NCBI GenBank assembly: GCA_032122355.1
Contig: JAUMCS010000078.1
Span: 1 to 9,333 of the forward strand
DNA from: RFTU01 sp032122355
GTDB taxonomy: Bacteria > Pseudomonadota > Gammaproteobacteria > Burkholderiales > Burkholderiaceae_C
DNA length: 9,333 nucleotides
Reading direction: 5' to 3'
Within the stretch, counting starts at the first letter, position 1. The number at the start of each line of letters is the position of its first letter. Below the pieces are notes generated by a model, which made no database searches, had not been told where the DNA came from, and saw only the letters and a program-made list of their open reading frames with translations. Shown piece by piece: positions 1-7,783 of the stretch. The position numbers and the translations under genes are program-made.

Positions 1-186
1 TGGGGGGGCTGTCGACAAAATTCGATCAAATCCGTGAATAGTCGCGCCAAACTGCACGAGCGCCGGCTCGCTGGGCCGTGCGCGTGGTTTGTTTGGGTCG
101 ATTCACGAGAATCTTGGATCGGAGTTGGGATATTCGGGTCGAAAGGCAGGCAGGGGGATTTGAGGTCACGGATTCAGGAATGAGAT
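1..186. other. Non-coding or undefined left flank
   Basis: No gene is supported here. Frame 1 of the + strand is open from the window edge to a TGA at 181-183, and another frame ends at a TAG at 39-41, but neither translation resembles a family I know. GC by hand count is 102 of 180 bases (about 57%), above the mid to high 40s typical of the genes to the right. Two short perfect inverted repeats (5-bp stems, 57-70 and 100-113) are too small to call terminators and no T-run follows. The region lies downstream of the minus-strand tRNA, so it could hold that gene's 3' trailer, or the edge of an element inserted at the tRNA; the sequence does not decide. Confidence 0.4.
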
Positions 187-262
<76 letters not shown>

Positions 263-275
263 TACAGCAAAATGC

Positions 276-281
276 ATTTTA
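276..281 (-). promoter_or_regulatory. Possible -10 box for tRNA-Phe
   Basis: On the minus strand, TAAAAT (5 of 6 to the TATAAT consensus) ends 13 bases before the mature tRNA 5' end, a reasonable distance for a tRNA promoter. The -35 region at 16-17 bp spacing is AT-rich (TTAATT) and matches TTGACA poorly. Position and -10 quality support it; the weak -35 keeps confidence low. Confidence 0.35.
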
Positions 282-370
282 GCCTAGAAACAAGCTAAAT
301 TAATTGTGAGCATAAACTTTTTGCTGAATGTGTCAGAAAATAGTGCATTAGTTAGTCCTCTACTGCTTAT

Positions 371-2242
371 ATGCGTTCACATCATTCATTCCATTCACCT
401 GCTTCTCATTCGCCTTCGCGACCTGATTCTGCTTCAACACTAAACAGTACTTCATCGCATAAAGCCATATTGCGTCGGTTTCTACCCTATTTTTGGCAGT
501 ACCGTTGGCGTGTGGCCTCAGCGTTGCTTTTTATGCTCTTGGCTAAATTATCCAATGTAGGGGTGCCTATAGTCCTGAAAGAATTGGTGGATGGCTTCGC
601 CCCTCAGCCGCAGATGGCAACTGCTTTGTTGGTCGTGCCTTTAGGTTTATTATTGGCTTACGGTGGATTAAGGCTAAGCACTTCGCTTTTCAGCGAGTTG
701 CGTGAGCTGATTTTTGCCAAGGCCACTGAGGGTACCGCTCGCAGTTTGAGTTTGCAAGTATTCAACCATCTTCATGCACTGAATTTGCGCTTTCACCTTG
801 AGCGTCAAACCGGTGGCATGACCCGAGATATTGAGCGCGGAACTCGAGCTGTGAGAACCTTGGTTTCTTACTCCCTCTACAGCATATTACCCACTGCGAT
901 TGAAATTACCTTGGTTTTGGGGCTGCTGGCCTGGCAGTTTGATACCCTGTTTGCTCTGATTACACTCATTGCCCTATGCGTGTATATTTTCTTTACCGTA
1001 AAGATTACTCAGTGGCGAACTCAATTTAGGCGTGAAATGAATGAAATGGATACTCACGCGCATACGCGTGCGATTGATTCACTCTTGAATTATGAAACCG
1101 TGAAGTATTTCAATAACGAGGTTTTTGAAGCGCAGCGTTACGATGAAAGCCTCGAACGGCTTCGATTAGCTGGTTTGAAAAGCCAAACCACCCTTTCTAT
1201 CTTGAATACAGGGCAGCAAATGATTATTGCCTTAGCGCTCATAGCCATTCTGTGGCGGGCAACTCAAGGGGTGGTGAACGGCCACTTGAGTGTGGGTGAT
1301 TTGGTGATGATCAATGCTTTTATGATTCAGCTATATATTCCACTCAACTTTTTGGGCGTGTTGTACCGTGAAATCAAACAAGCTCTGACGGACTTAGACA
1401 AAATGTTTGCCTTGCTTGAGAAAAACCGTGAAGTAGCCGATGCGTTGCATGCGCCCGATTTGCAATTGAAGCAAGCTCGTGTGCGTTTTGAGAGTGTACA
1501 TTTTGCTTATGAGCATCAGACCCCTGCGGGTACATCGGAGCTGCGCTCGGTTCTTAGGGGTATCACCTTTGAAATCCCCCCTGGGAGAATAGTGGCAGTA
1601 GTGGGATCTTCTGGGGCAGGGAAGAGCACTCTAGTGCGTTTATTGTTTCGTTTCTATGACGTGGATGGCTCTAGTGGAGGACGTATTACTATCGACGGTC
1701 AGGATATTCGACATGTCACTCAAGCTAGCTTGCGACGTGCAATTGGTATCGTGCCTCAAGATACCGTACTGTTTAATGACAGCATTGCTTACAATATTGC
1801 TTATGGTCGAACCGATGCAACCCGTGCTGAGGTTGAGCAAGCAGCACGCGCAGCGCATATTCACGATTTCATCATTGGTTGCCCCCAAGGCTATGACACG
1901 CCTGTCGGTGAACGGGGGTTAAAACTTTCAGGAGGTGAAAAGCAGCGTGTGGCTATTGCCCGTACTTTACTAAAAAACCCGCCCATTTTGGTGTTCGATG
2001 AGGCTACATCTGCCTTAGATTCAGCCAATGAGCGTGCTATACAGGCCGAGCTCAGAAGTGCAGCTGAAGGCAAAACAGTGCTAGTGATTGCGCATCGTTT
2101 ATCTACCGTGATAGATGCGCATGAAATACTGGTACTACACGAAGGGCAAATAGTTGAACGAGGTACGCATGCTGAGTTATTGGAATTGCAAGGAAAATAT
2201 GCGCATATGTGGGCTTTACAACACAGTGCTGGATATCAATAG
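371..2242 (+). CDS. Atm1/HMT1-type ABC exporter, fused membrane and ATPase domains
   Basis: A 623-residue half-transporter expected to work as a homodimer in the inner membrane. About six membrane segments lie in residues 45-330, and the stretch around 236-250 (LLNYETVKYFNNE) is typical of the Atm1/ABCB7/HMT1 family. The nucleotide-binding domain is complete: Walker A GSSGAGKST 412-420, Q-loop Q463, signature LSGGEKQ 519-525, Walker B ILVFDE 539-544, D-loop SALD 547-550, switch His575. Known family members export glutathione-linked sulfur or metal compounds and affect Fe-S cluster assembly or heavy-metal tolerance; the substrate here is inferred. The first 30 residues hold 5 His and 11 Ser, an unusual tail. 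No Shine-Dalgarno precedes ATG 371, but the next in-frame Met lies inside the first membrane segment, so 371 is the best ATG. I see no clear promoter in 263-370. Other exporter specificities, such as lipid, are less likely. Confidence 0.9.
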   Translation: MRSHHSFHSPASHSPSRPDSASTLNSTSSHKAILRRFLPYFWQYRWRVASALLFMLLAKLSNVGVPIVLKELVDGFAPQPQMATALLVVPLGLLLAYGGLRLSTSLFSELRELIFAKATEGTARSLSLQVFNHLHALNLRFHLERQTGGMTRDIERGTRAVRTLVSYSLYSILPTAIEITLVLGLLAWQFDTLFALITLIALCVYIFFTVKITQWRTQFRREMNEMDTHAHTRAIDSLLNYETVKYFNNEVFEAQRYDESLERLRLAGLKSQTTLSILNTGQQMIIALALIAILWRATQGVVNGHLSVGDLVMINAFMIQLYIPLNFLGVLYREIKQALTDLDKMFALLEKNREVADALHAPDLQLKQARVRFESVHFAYEHQTPAGTSELRSVLRGITFEIPPGRIVAVVGSSGAGKSTLVRLLFRFYDVDGSSGGRITIDGQDIRHVTQASLRRAIGIVPQDTVLFNDSIAYNIAYGRTDATRAEVEQAARAAHIHDFIIGCPQGYDTPVGERGLKLSGGEKQRVAIARTLLKNPPILVFDEATSALDSANERAIQAELRSAAEGKTVLVIAHRLSTVIDAHEILVLHEGQIVERGTHAELLELQGKYAHMWALQHSAGYQ

Positions 2243-2277
2243 CCAATTTAAACTAGCTTTGCCACAATAAGATTGAT

Positions 2278-2283
2278 AGAGGG
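2278..2283 (+). promoter_or_regulatory. Ribosome binding site deciding the LysR gene start
   Basis: AGAGGG lies 7 bases before ATG 2291. It selects that ATG over the upstream in-frame TTG at 2273, which would add six residues and overlap this site. It is the clearest Shine-Dalgarno of the window. Confidence 0.7.
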
Positions 2284-2290
2284 TCATGAC

Positions 2291-3211
2291 ATGGAAACGA
2301 AGTGGTTGGAAGATTTTGTCAGCTTGGCTGAGACAGGTAGCTTTTCGCGCTCGGCCCAGTTGCGCCATGTCACACAGTCGGCTTTTTCGCGTCGGATTCA
2401 GTCCCTTGAGGCTTGGGCTGGCGTGGATTTGGTTGACCGATCTTGCTATCCCACACGCCTGACGCCCGCCGGGGAGTTGATGCGCACTCAGGCGCTGGAA
2501 ATTTTGGGCAATGTTCAGAGCTCGCGGTATTTGGTTCGAAGTCATCAAGGTGCTTCGCATGATGTGGTGGAGTTTGCTGTGCCGCATACATTAGCCATCA
2601 CTTTTTTTCCCCATTGGGTCATGAGTTTGCGAGAAAAGCTTAAAAATTTCAAAAGCCGCTTGACCGCCTTGAATGTCCATGATGCAGCGTTGCGTTTGAC
2701 AGAAGGGGGATGCGATGTACTGATGGCCTATCATCATCCCTCTCAGCCCTTACAGCTAAATTCCGACCGCTATGAAATGCTAGTGCTGGGTCGTGAAACC
2801 TTGGCACCTTTCAGTTGTGCTGATGCTGAAGGTCGGGCTTTATTTACGCTGCCGGGCGCTCCGCGTCAGCGCATTCCCTTTTTAAATTACGCGCCTGGTG
2901 CCTACCTAGCGCGTATGGTGGATTTGATTTTGAAAAATTCATCGCAAACCACTTTATTAGATCCTGTCTATGAAACCGATATGGCGGAAGGATTGAAAGC
3001 GATGGCGATAGAAGGCCACGGTGTCACTTTCTTACCTCTTGGCTCGGTACAACGAGATTTGCGTAGTGGCCGTCTGGTTGAGGCAGCACCTGAGAATATG
3101 TATCGCCTAACCATGGAAATTCGAATCTATCGTGAATTGAGTTCTTCCAGCAAACCTACTAAACCGGCTGTACAAGGGCTTTGGAATTATTTGTCGAAGG
3201 CTGGAAAATAG
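2291..3211 (+). CDS. LysR-family transcriptional regulator, HypT (YjiE)-like
   Basis: 306 residues, normal length for the LysR family. The N-terminus METKWLEDF, the winged helix-turn-helix at about residues 15-45 (TGSFSRSA...VTQSAFSRRIQSLE) and the C-terminal effector domain (about 90-300) resemble E. coli HypT/YjiE, including the MAEGLKAMAIEGHGVTFLP stretch at 231-249. HypT is a DNA-binding regulator activated by methionine oxidation under hypochlorite stress, affecting iron and Cys/Met genes. Aligning from memory, a Met is kept at residue 231 (near E. coli Met230) whereas the equivalent of Met206 appears to be Leu206, so the same activation chemistry is not assured. It follows the ABC exporter on the same strand after 48 bases, with no terminator between, instead of the divergent arrangement common for LysR genes and their targets. 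Family call is firm; the HypT subgroup is likely; its target genes are unknown. Confidence 0.88.
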   Translation: METKWLEDFVSLAETGSFSRSAQLRHVTQSAFSRRIQSLEAWAGVDLVDRSCYPTRLTPAGELMRTQALEILGNVQSSRYLVRSHQGASHDVVEFAVPHTLAITFFPHWVMSLREKLKNFKSRLTALNVHDAALRLTEGGCDVLMAYHHPSQPLQLNSDRYEMLVLGRETLAPFSCADAEGRALFTLPGAPRQRIPFLNYAPGAYLARMVDLILKNSSQTTLLDPVYETDMAEGLKAMAIEGHGVTFLPLGSVQRDLRSGRLVEAAPENMYRLTMEIRIYRELSSSSKPTKPAVQGLWNYLSKAGK

Positions 3212-3270
3212 TTTGCGGGCTTTTTGCAGGTATGCTTGAGGGTTTTACGTTTAGCAACCTATAGATAACG

Positions 3271-4233
3271 ATGGATACAATTGAGTCAAACCAACCTAAA
3301 TTAAGTCAAACAGATTCAAGCCGACAGGTGCTTGAACTGATGATGGCGGAGTTATTGCAAGACCGACGCAAAGAACGCCGTTCCAAGCTCATTCTTCGAT
3401 TGGCTACGCTTCTAACGGTACTTGTCTTGGCTTGGGTGTTTTCGCCCCATCATGGCATGAGCAATGTTCCTACCGGCCCGCATACCGCAGTCGTTGAAAT
3501 TAATGGTGAAATTGCCCTGGATACCGAGGCCAGTGCTAGGGCCTTGATATCTGCATTAAAAGATGCTTATGAATCGCCCACCTCTGTTGCCGTGATGCTA
3601 CGCATTAACAGCCCCGGCGGAAGCCCTGTTCAGGCAGGTATGGTCAATGATGAAATACGCCGCCTTAAGGCTTTACATAAAAAGAAAACTTATGCCGTTG
3701 TTGAGGAAATTTGCGCTTCAGGTGCTTACTACATTGCTGTAGCCGCCGATGAAATATATGTCGATAAAGCCAGCTTGGTTGGTTCGATTGGTGTGCTCAT
3801 GGATGGGTTCGGCTTTACAGGAACCATGGAGAAGTTGGGGATAGAGCGACGTTTAATAACGGCTGGCGAGAATAAGGGAATGCTTGATCCTTTTTCAAAA
3901 CAAAATGAAAAAGAACGTGCCTATGCGCAGGCTTTAATTGATCAAATTCATGCTCAATTTATTGCTGTTGTGAAGGCGGGGCGTGGAGATCGACTGAAAA
4001 TCACCGAGAACACTTTTTCTGGCTTATTTTGGAACGGAGAAGAAGCAGTTTCGATGGGGTTAGTAGACGGGTTGGGAAATGCCGATTATGTGTCCCGTGA
4101 GTTGATTGAAGCACCTGAGTTAGTGGACTATACGCCCCATGAAAATGTCGCTGAACGTCTGGCAAAACGCTTTGGTGCCGCCGTTGGCACTAGCATGGTG
4201 CGTGCATTACACAGTGCAGCTGTATTGCGTTGA
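3271..4233 (+). CDS. Signal peptide peptidase SppA, single-domain S49 serine protease
   Basis: 320 residues, the short one-domain form, unlike the double-length E. coli enzyme. A cytoplasmic charged N-terminus (about 1-38) leads into one membrane anchor (about 39-58). The protease domain shows the RINSPGGSP oxyanion segment at 111-119, catalytic Ser150 in ICASGAYYIA and the general-base Lys202 in AGENKGMLDPFS. The Ser-Lys distance of 52 matches the short B. subtilis enzyme (Ser147/Lys199, from memory). It would degrade leftover signal peptides and membrane protein fragments within or at the outer face of the inner membrane. There is no good Shine-Dalgarno before ATG 3271. An alternative start is the ATG pair at 3340/3343, preceded by AGGTG, but homologous N-termini as I recall them include the region before it, so 3271 is preferred. 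Psd begins 8 bases after the stop. Confidence 0.93.
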   Translation: MDTIESNQPKLSQTDSSRQVLELMMAELLQDRRKERRSKLILRLATLLTVLVLAWVFSPHHGMSNVPTGPHTAVVEINGEIALDTEASARALISALKDAYESPTSVAVMLRINSPGGSPVQAGMVNDEIRRLKALHKKKTYAVVEEICASGAYYIAVAADEIYVDKASLVGSIGVLMDGFGFTGTMEKLGIERRLITAGENKGMLDPFSKQNEKERAYAQALIDQIHAQFIAVVKAGRGDRLKITENTFSGLFWNGEEAVSMGLVDGLGNADYVSRELIEAPELVDYTPHENVAERLAKRFGAAVGTSMVRALHSAAVLR

Positions 4234-4240
4234 TAGGCCC

Positions 4241-5116
4241 ATGTTTTCGCGCTTTATGATCTGGCTACAGTACGCTTATCCGCATCGTGCGCTGAATCGA
4301 TTTTCTGGTTGGGTGGCTCGGTGGCATGGTGGAAGAGGAACTGCGGCCATTATTCGCTGGTTTGTTCGTCGTTATGGTGTAGATATGTCTGAGGCCGCTC
4401 AGCCCGATATCACCGCTTATGCAAGTTTCAATGCCTTTTTTACCCGTCATTTACGCCCTGATGTGCGGCCACTCGCGCTAGCGCAATGGCTTTGTCCGGT
4501 TGATGGAGCTATCAGTCAATTTGGCGCTATCAATGGGGAGCATCTTTTCCAAGCCAAAGGCCACCACTACACCACACAGGCACTACTAGGTGGCGACGCG
4601 TCAATGGCAGAGCAATACCTTGATGGCTACTTTGCAACTCTATACTTGAGTCCGCGTGACTACCATCGTATACACATGCCTTGTGCGGGTCGGTTGTTGC
4701 GTATGATTCACGTGCCAGGCGATTTGTTTTCGGTTAACCCTTGTACTGCTCAGTATGTGCCGGGGTTGTTTGCACGAAATGAACGTTTGGTTTGTGAGTT
4801 TGAAGGTGAGTTTGGCCCATTTGTGATAGTACTCGTGGGGGCTGCCATTGTGGGTAGTATGGCAACGGTTTGGCACGGCATTGTGAATACTGAGCGCCCT
4901 CAAAATGTACGAGAGTGGGCTTATGATCGCGAACGGATTGAATTCGCTCAAGGACAAGAGATGGGTAAATTTTTACTCGGTTCAACGGTAGTGCTTGTAT
5001 GGCCAAATAAGTCGGGCCATATTCTGCAGTTTGCGCCGCATTGGTGTGCTACGGCCGGCGTCCGCATGGGACAAGCGATGGCGCAATATGAAAAAATCGA
5101 TATCCAGCATGGTTAA
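4241..5116 (+). CDS. Phosphatidylserine decarboxylase proenzyme
   Basis: 291 residues, the long E. coli-like form lacking the extended acidic C-terminal tail of E. coli Psd. It converts phosphatidylserine to phosphatidylethanolamine at the inner membrane. Self-cleavage in LGST (246-249) should leave a small alpha chain starting at the pyruvoyl group made from Ser248. The expected maturation residues are present: Asp88 (PVDGA), His145 (SPRDYHRIHMPC) and Ser248. Other family blocks are AKGHHY 105-110 and VPGDLFSVN 158-166. ATG 4241 aligns with the E. coli N-terminus. The frame is open further upstream to ATG 4139, but that part lies inside sppA and looks like out-of-frame read-through. The ribosome site is weak (AGG at 4235-4237), so translation may be coupled to sppA. 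The stop overlaps the permease start. Confidence 0.95.
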   Translation: MFSRFMIWLQYAYPHRALNRFSGWVARWHGGRGTAAIIRWFVRRYGVDMSEAAQPDITAYASFNAFFTRHLRPDVRPLALAQWLCPVDGAISQFGAINGEHLFQAKGHHYTTQALLGGDASMAEQYLDGYFATLYLSPRDYHRIHMPCAGRLLRMIHVPGDLFSVNPCTAQYVPGLFARNERLVCEFEGEFGPFVIVLVGAAIVGSMATVWHGIVNTERPQNVREWAYDRERIEFAQGQEMGKFLLGSTVVLVWPNKSGHILQFAPHWCATAGVRMGQAMAQYEKIDIQHG

Positions 5117-7744
5117 AGTAACGGCAGTAGCTTTCATTTGTCAGCTCTGTGGTCAGGTTCTGCGTCGAACATGGCGTGATATCAGAGCAGGCGAATTGCG
5201 GTTACTGGCTGTTGCTTTGGTTTTGGCTGTGGGTGTGTTGTCGTGCGTGGCTTTTTTTGCTGATCGTATACAAGCTGGCTTACAACGCGATGCCCACCAG
5301 TTGTTAGGCGGTGAGGTGGTGGTGGTCTCGGATCATCCGGTGCCGCTGGCTTTTATTCAGAAAGCTCAGAGTTTGGGCCTGGCCTATTCTGAAAACATCG
5401 TTTTCCCAAGCATGGCTCGAGCGCCAGAAAATCTTGGTGGGGACACTCGTTTGGTCTCTATTAAAGGGGTGGATGAAACGTATCCCTTAATGGGAAACAT
5501 GCAGGTGCAGGGCCACGGTATGAGTCATTCTTCCGCTGCATTAGTACACGGCCCCGCGGCGGGTGTCGTATGGGTAGATCGCTCATTGTTAGATAGTTTG
5601 AACCTGCAATTGGGTAATGACTTATGGTTGGGCGATGCGCGGTTGCGTATTGACGGCATCATTGAGGCAGAACCTGACCGTGGTGCAGGTTTTATGGTTT
5701 TTGCACCCAGAGTGATGGTCGCAATAGCTGATTTGCCTGCAACAGGGTTGATACAGCCAGCTAGTCGTGTGAGCTATCGCCTGTGCGTGGCTGCCAAAGA
5801 CCAACAGGCGCTATCAGGCGCAAGCTTGTCACTTGCTGCCATCGCTTTTCAACGATGGGTAGAGGGCCAAATTCAGACCGATAACCTTCGAGGAATGCGG
5901 TTAGATACCTTGGAAACCGGTCGCCCAGAGATGAGTCAAACAATAGGACGCGCTGAAAAATTTTTACGTTTGGTGGCCTTGTTATCTGCGTTGCTTGCAG
6001 CAGTGGCATTAGCTATGGCTGCCTATGATTTTAGTCAGCGACATTTAGATGAATGTGCTATTTTGCGTGTACTCGGGGTTTCTCAGCGTCAAATGGCTTG
6101 GGCCTATGGCTTAGAGTTGGCTTTGGTGGGCTTGTTTGCCAGTCTACTGGGTGTGGCTTTAGGGTTTGGTTTACATTTTTTTTTCATAAGGATGCTAGGC
6201 TCTTTGCTGGGAGGCACAATCCCTGCAACCTCATGGTGGCCTGTCGGGGTTGGACTGGGAGCTGGTATGGTACTGGTAGTGGGCTTTGCCTTGCCTCCGG
6301 TGCTGCAACTAGCGCAAGTACCGGCTTTGCATGTGATACGACGACAAGTTGTTGGATTGCGTATGGCTTCGCTTGGCGCATGGTTATTGGGAGCATTGAG
6401 TTTCATTGCGCTTTTGTTATTTGTTGCAAATGATTGGTTTTTGGGACTCCTTGTGGCTGGTGGTTTTGCCGCCGCTCTGGGTGCGTTTGCACTCATTACT
6501 GCTCTGGTGATATGGATTTTGAAGCGCAGCCTATCATGGCTTGCTCAGTGTGTTTTTTATGCTCATATTCCTTCGTTTCTCACTTTAGCGCTTAGGCAGT
6601 GGATTGCACGCCCCCGTTTAGCTATGTTGCAAGTAAGTGCTGTATCGGTGGGCTTGATGGCCTTGATATTACTGATTTTATTGCGTATCGATTTGATCAA
6701 TAGCTGGCATAGTGCATCTCCCCCAGATGCGCCCAACCGTTTCGTGATTAATATCCAACCCGATCAATCCGAGGCTTTTCAACAACTGCTTAGGCAAGCC
6801 GATGTGGTGGGTTATGACTGGTTCCCCATGGTTCGAGGACGCTTAGTTGCTGTGAATGATCGTTTGGTAAAGGCAGAGCAATTTACGGAGGAGCGCGCGC
6901 AGCGCTTGGTTGAGCGTGAATTTAATTTGAGTTATACCGATGCGTTGCCACGTCATAATGTCGTGGTGGCTGGTCAATGGCAAGTACAAGAGGCTGGTGC
7001 CATTAGTGTCGAAGAGGGTATAGCGAAAACCCTGAATCTGAAATTAGGCGACCGCTTGCAGTTTGATATGGCAGGTTATTTGCACGAAGGACGCATCACC
7101 AGTATACGCAAATTAGATTGGGCTTCGCTGCGGGTGAACTTTTTCATGATTTATCCGGTGGCGGTCATGCCAAATGTGCCTATTACTTTTATCAGCGCTT
7201 TTCAGGCACCTTCTGACCCGAAGGNNNNNNNNNNNNNNNNNNNNNNNNNNNNNNNNNNNNNNNNNNNNTAGACCGTCGATTGTTGCGTGAGTTTCCTAAT
7301 GTGACCAATGTCGATGTGTCGCAAACCTTGTCTCAGGTGCAAAATGTATTGACCCAAGTAATTATGGCAGTGGAGTTTTTATTTGTTTTTGCATTGGTTG
7401 CGGGCTTATTGGTGCTTTTGGTGTCCGTGAGTATGACGCGTCAAACACGTCTGAGAGACTATGCTGTGATGCGTGCCATCGGTGCCAGCAATCGTTTACT
7501 CAATCGTATGCAATTGACCGAGCTTTGGCTGATGGGGGCTCTGGCCGGTCTTCAATCTAGTATTTTGGCGCTTTTGTTGGCTTGGAGCTTGGCACATTTT
7601 GTTTTTGAATTTGAGTGGAATCCCGTGGGCTGGGTGGTGATAGCCGGCACATTGATCAGCGCTGCATTGGCTTGGGCTGCCGGTTGGTGGGGGCTGCGGG
7701 GCGTACTACAAACGCCTGCGATACAAACCTTGCGACAGGGTTAG
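5109..7744 (+). CDS. FtsX/YbbP-type ABC transporter permease, interrupted by an assembly gap
   Basis: A large permease, at least 862 residues once both sides of the gap are counted. Start ATG 5109 lies inside the end of psd (8-base overlap); ATG 5088 is an in-frame alternative, and neither has a good ribosome site. Order: membrane segment at about 31-52 after RDIRAGELRLL; large extracytoplasmic domain (about 55-280); first FtsX core with three or four membrane segments (about 283-410, including DECAILRVLGVSQRQM); a further hydrophobic block (about 418-478); second extracytoplasmic domain (about 520-705); then, after the gap, a second FtsX core (LRDYAVMRAIGASNRLL and four segments). This duplicated layout is that of the YbbP family. 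Relatives pair with a YbbA/LolD-like ATPase, which is absent here. Its cargo is unknown; roles in lipid or lipoprotein handling are only inference. Frame changes across the N run, most simply because the gap length is arbitrary. Confidence 0.88.
7225..7268. other. Assembly gap of 44 N
   Basis: Forty-four undetermined bases inside the permease gene. Codons on the left start at positions divisible by 3, and codons on the right (GAC at 7271 onward) are in the next phase, so a gap of 44 would break the frame whereas 42 or 45 would keep it. Both flanks are clearly the same protein. Confidence 0.98.
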
Positions 7745-7755
7745 TTATTCTTCAC

Positions 7756-7783
7756 GGCATCCTTGATATTATGTCGGGATGTC
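7756..7783 (+). promoter_or_regulatory. Hairpin enclosing the dnaE start codon
   Basis: GGCATCC (7756-7762) can pair with GGATGTC (7777-7783): six Watson-Crick pairs and one G-U, with a 14-nt AT-rich loop. The 3' arm contains the proposed dnaE ATG (7779-7781). This could limit ribosome access and tie dnaE translation to ribosomes finishing the permease, whose stop is at 7742-7744. The pairing is read directly; the function is inference. Confidence 0.35.

Noticed and set aside
57..70. Inverted repeat CGAGC/GCTCG as a tRNA-Phe terminator
   Set aside because: The stem is only 5 bp, has no T-run on either strand and is over 100 bases beyond the tRNA 3' end.
302..311. AATTGTGAGC, identical to a lac operator half-site
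   Set aside because: There is no second half-site, no LacI family gene and no sugar genes; a 10-base match in AT-rich sequence is easily chance.
3212..3270. Possible terminator after the LysR gene (GCGGGCTTTTTGC)
   Set aside because: The T-run is present but the preceding bases cannot form more than a 3-bp stem.
4139..4240. Upstream extension of the psd frame from ATG 4139
   Set aside because: It lies wholly within the sppA end plus the 8-base spacer, and ATG 4241 aligns with known Psd N-termini.
6104..6496. Minus-strand open frame of 130 codons opposite the permease
   Set aside because: Its Pro/Ala/Thr/Lys-rich translation is the typical antisense shadow of hydrophobic membrane segments, with no ribosome site or family resemblance.
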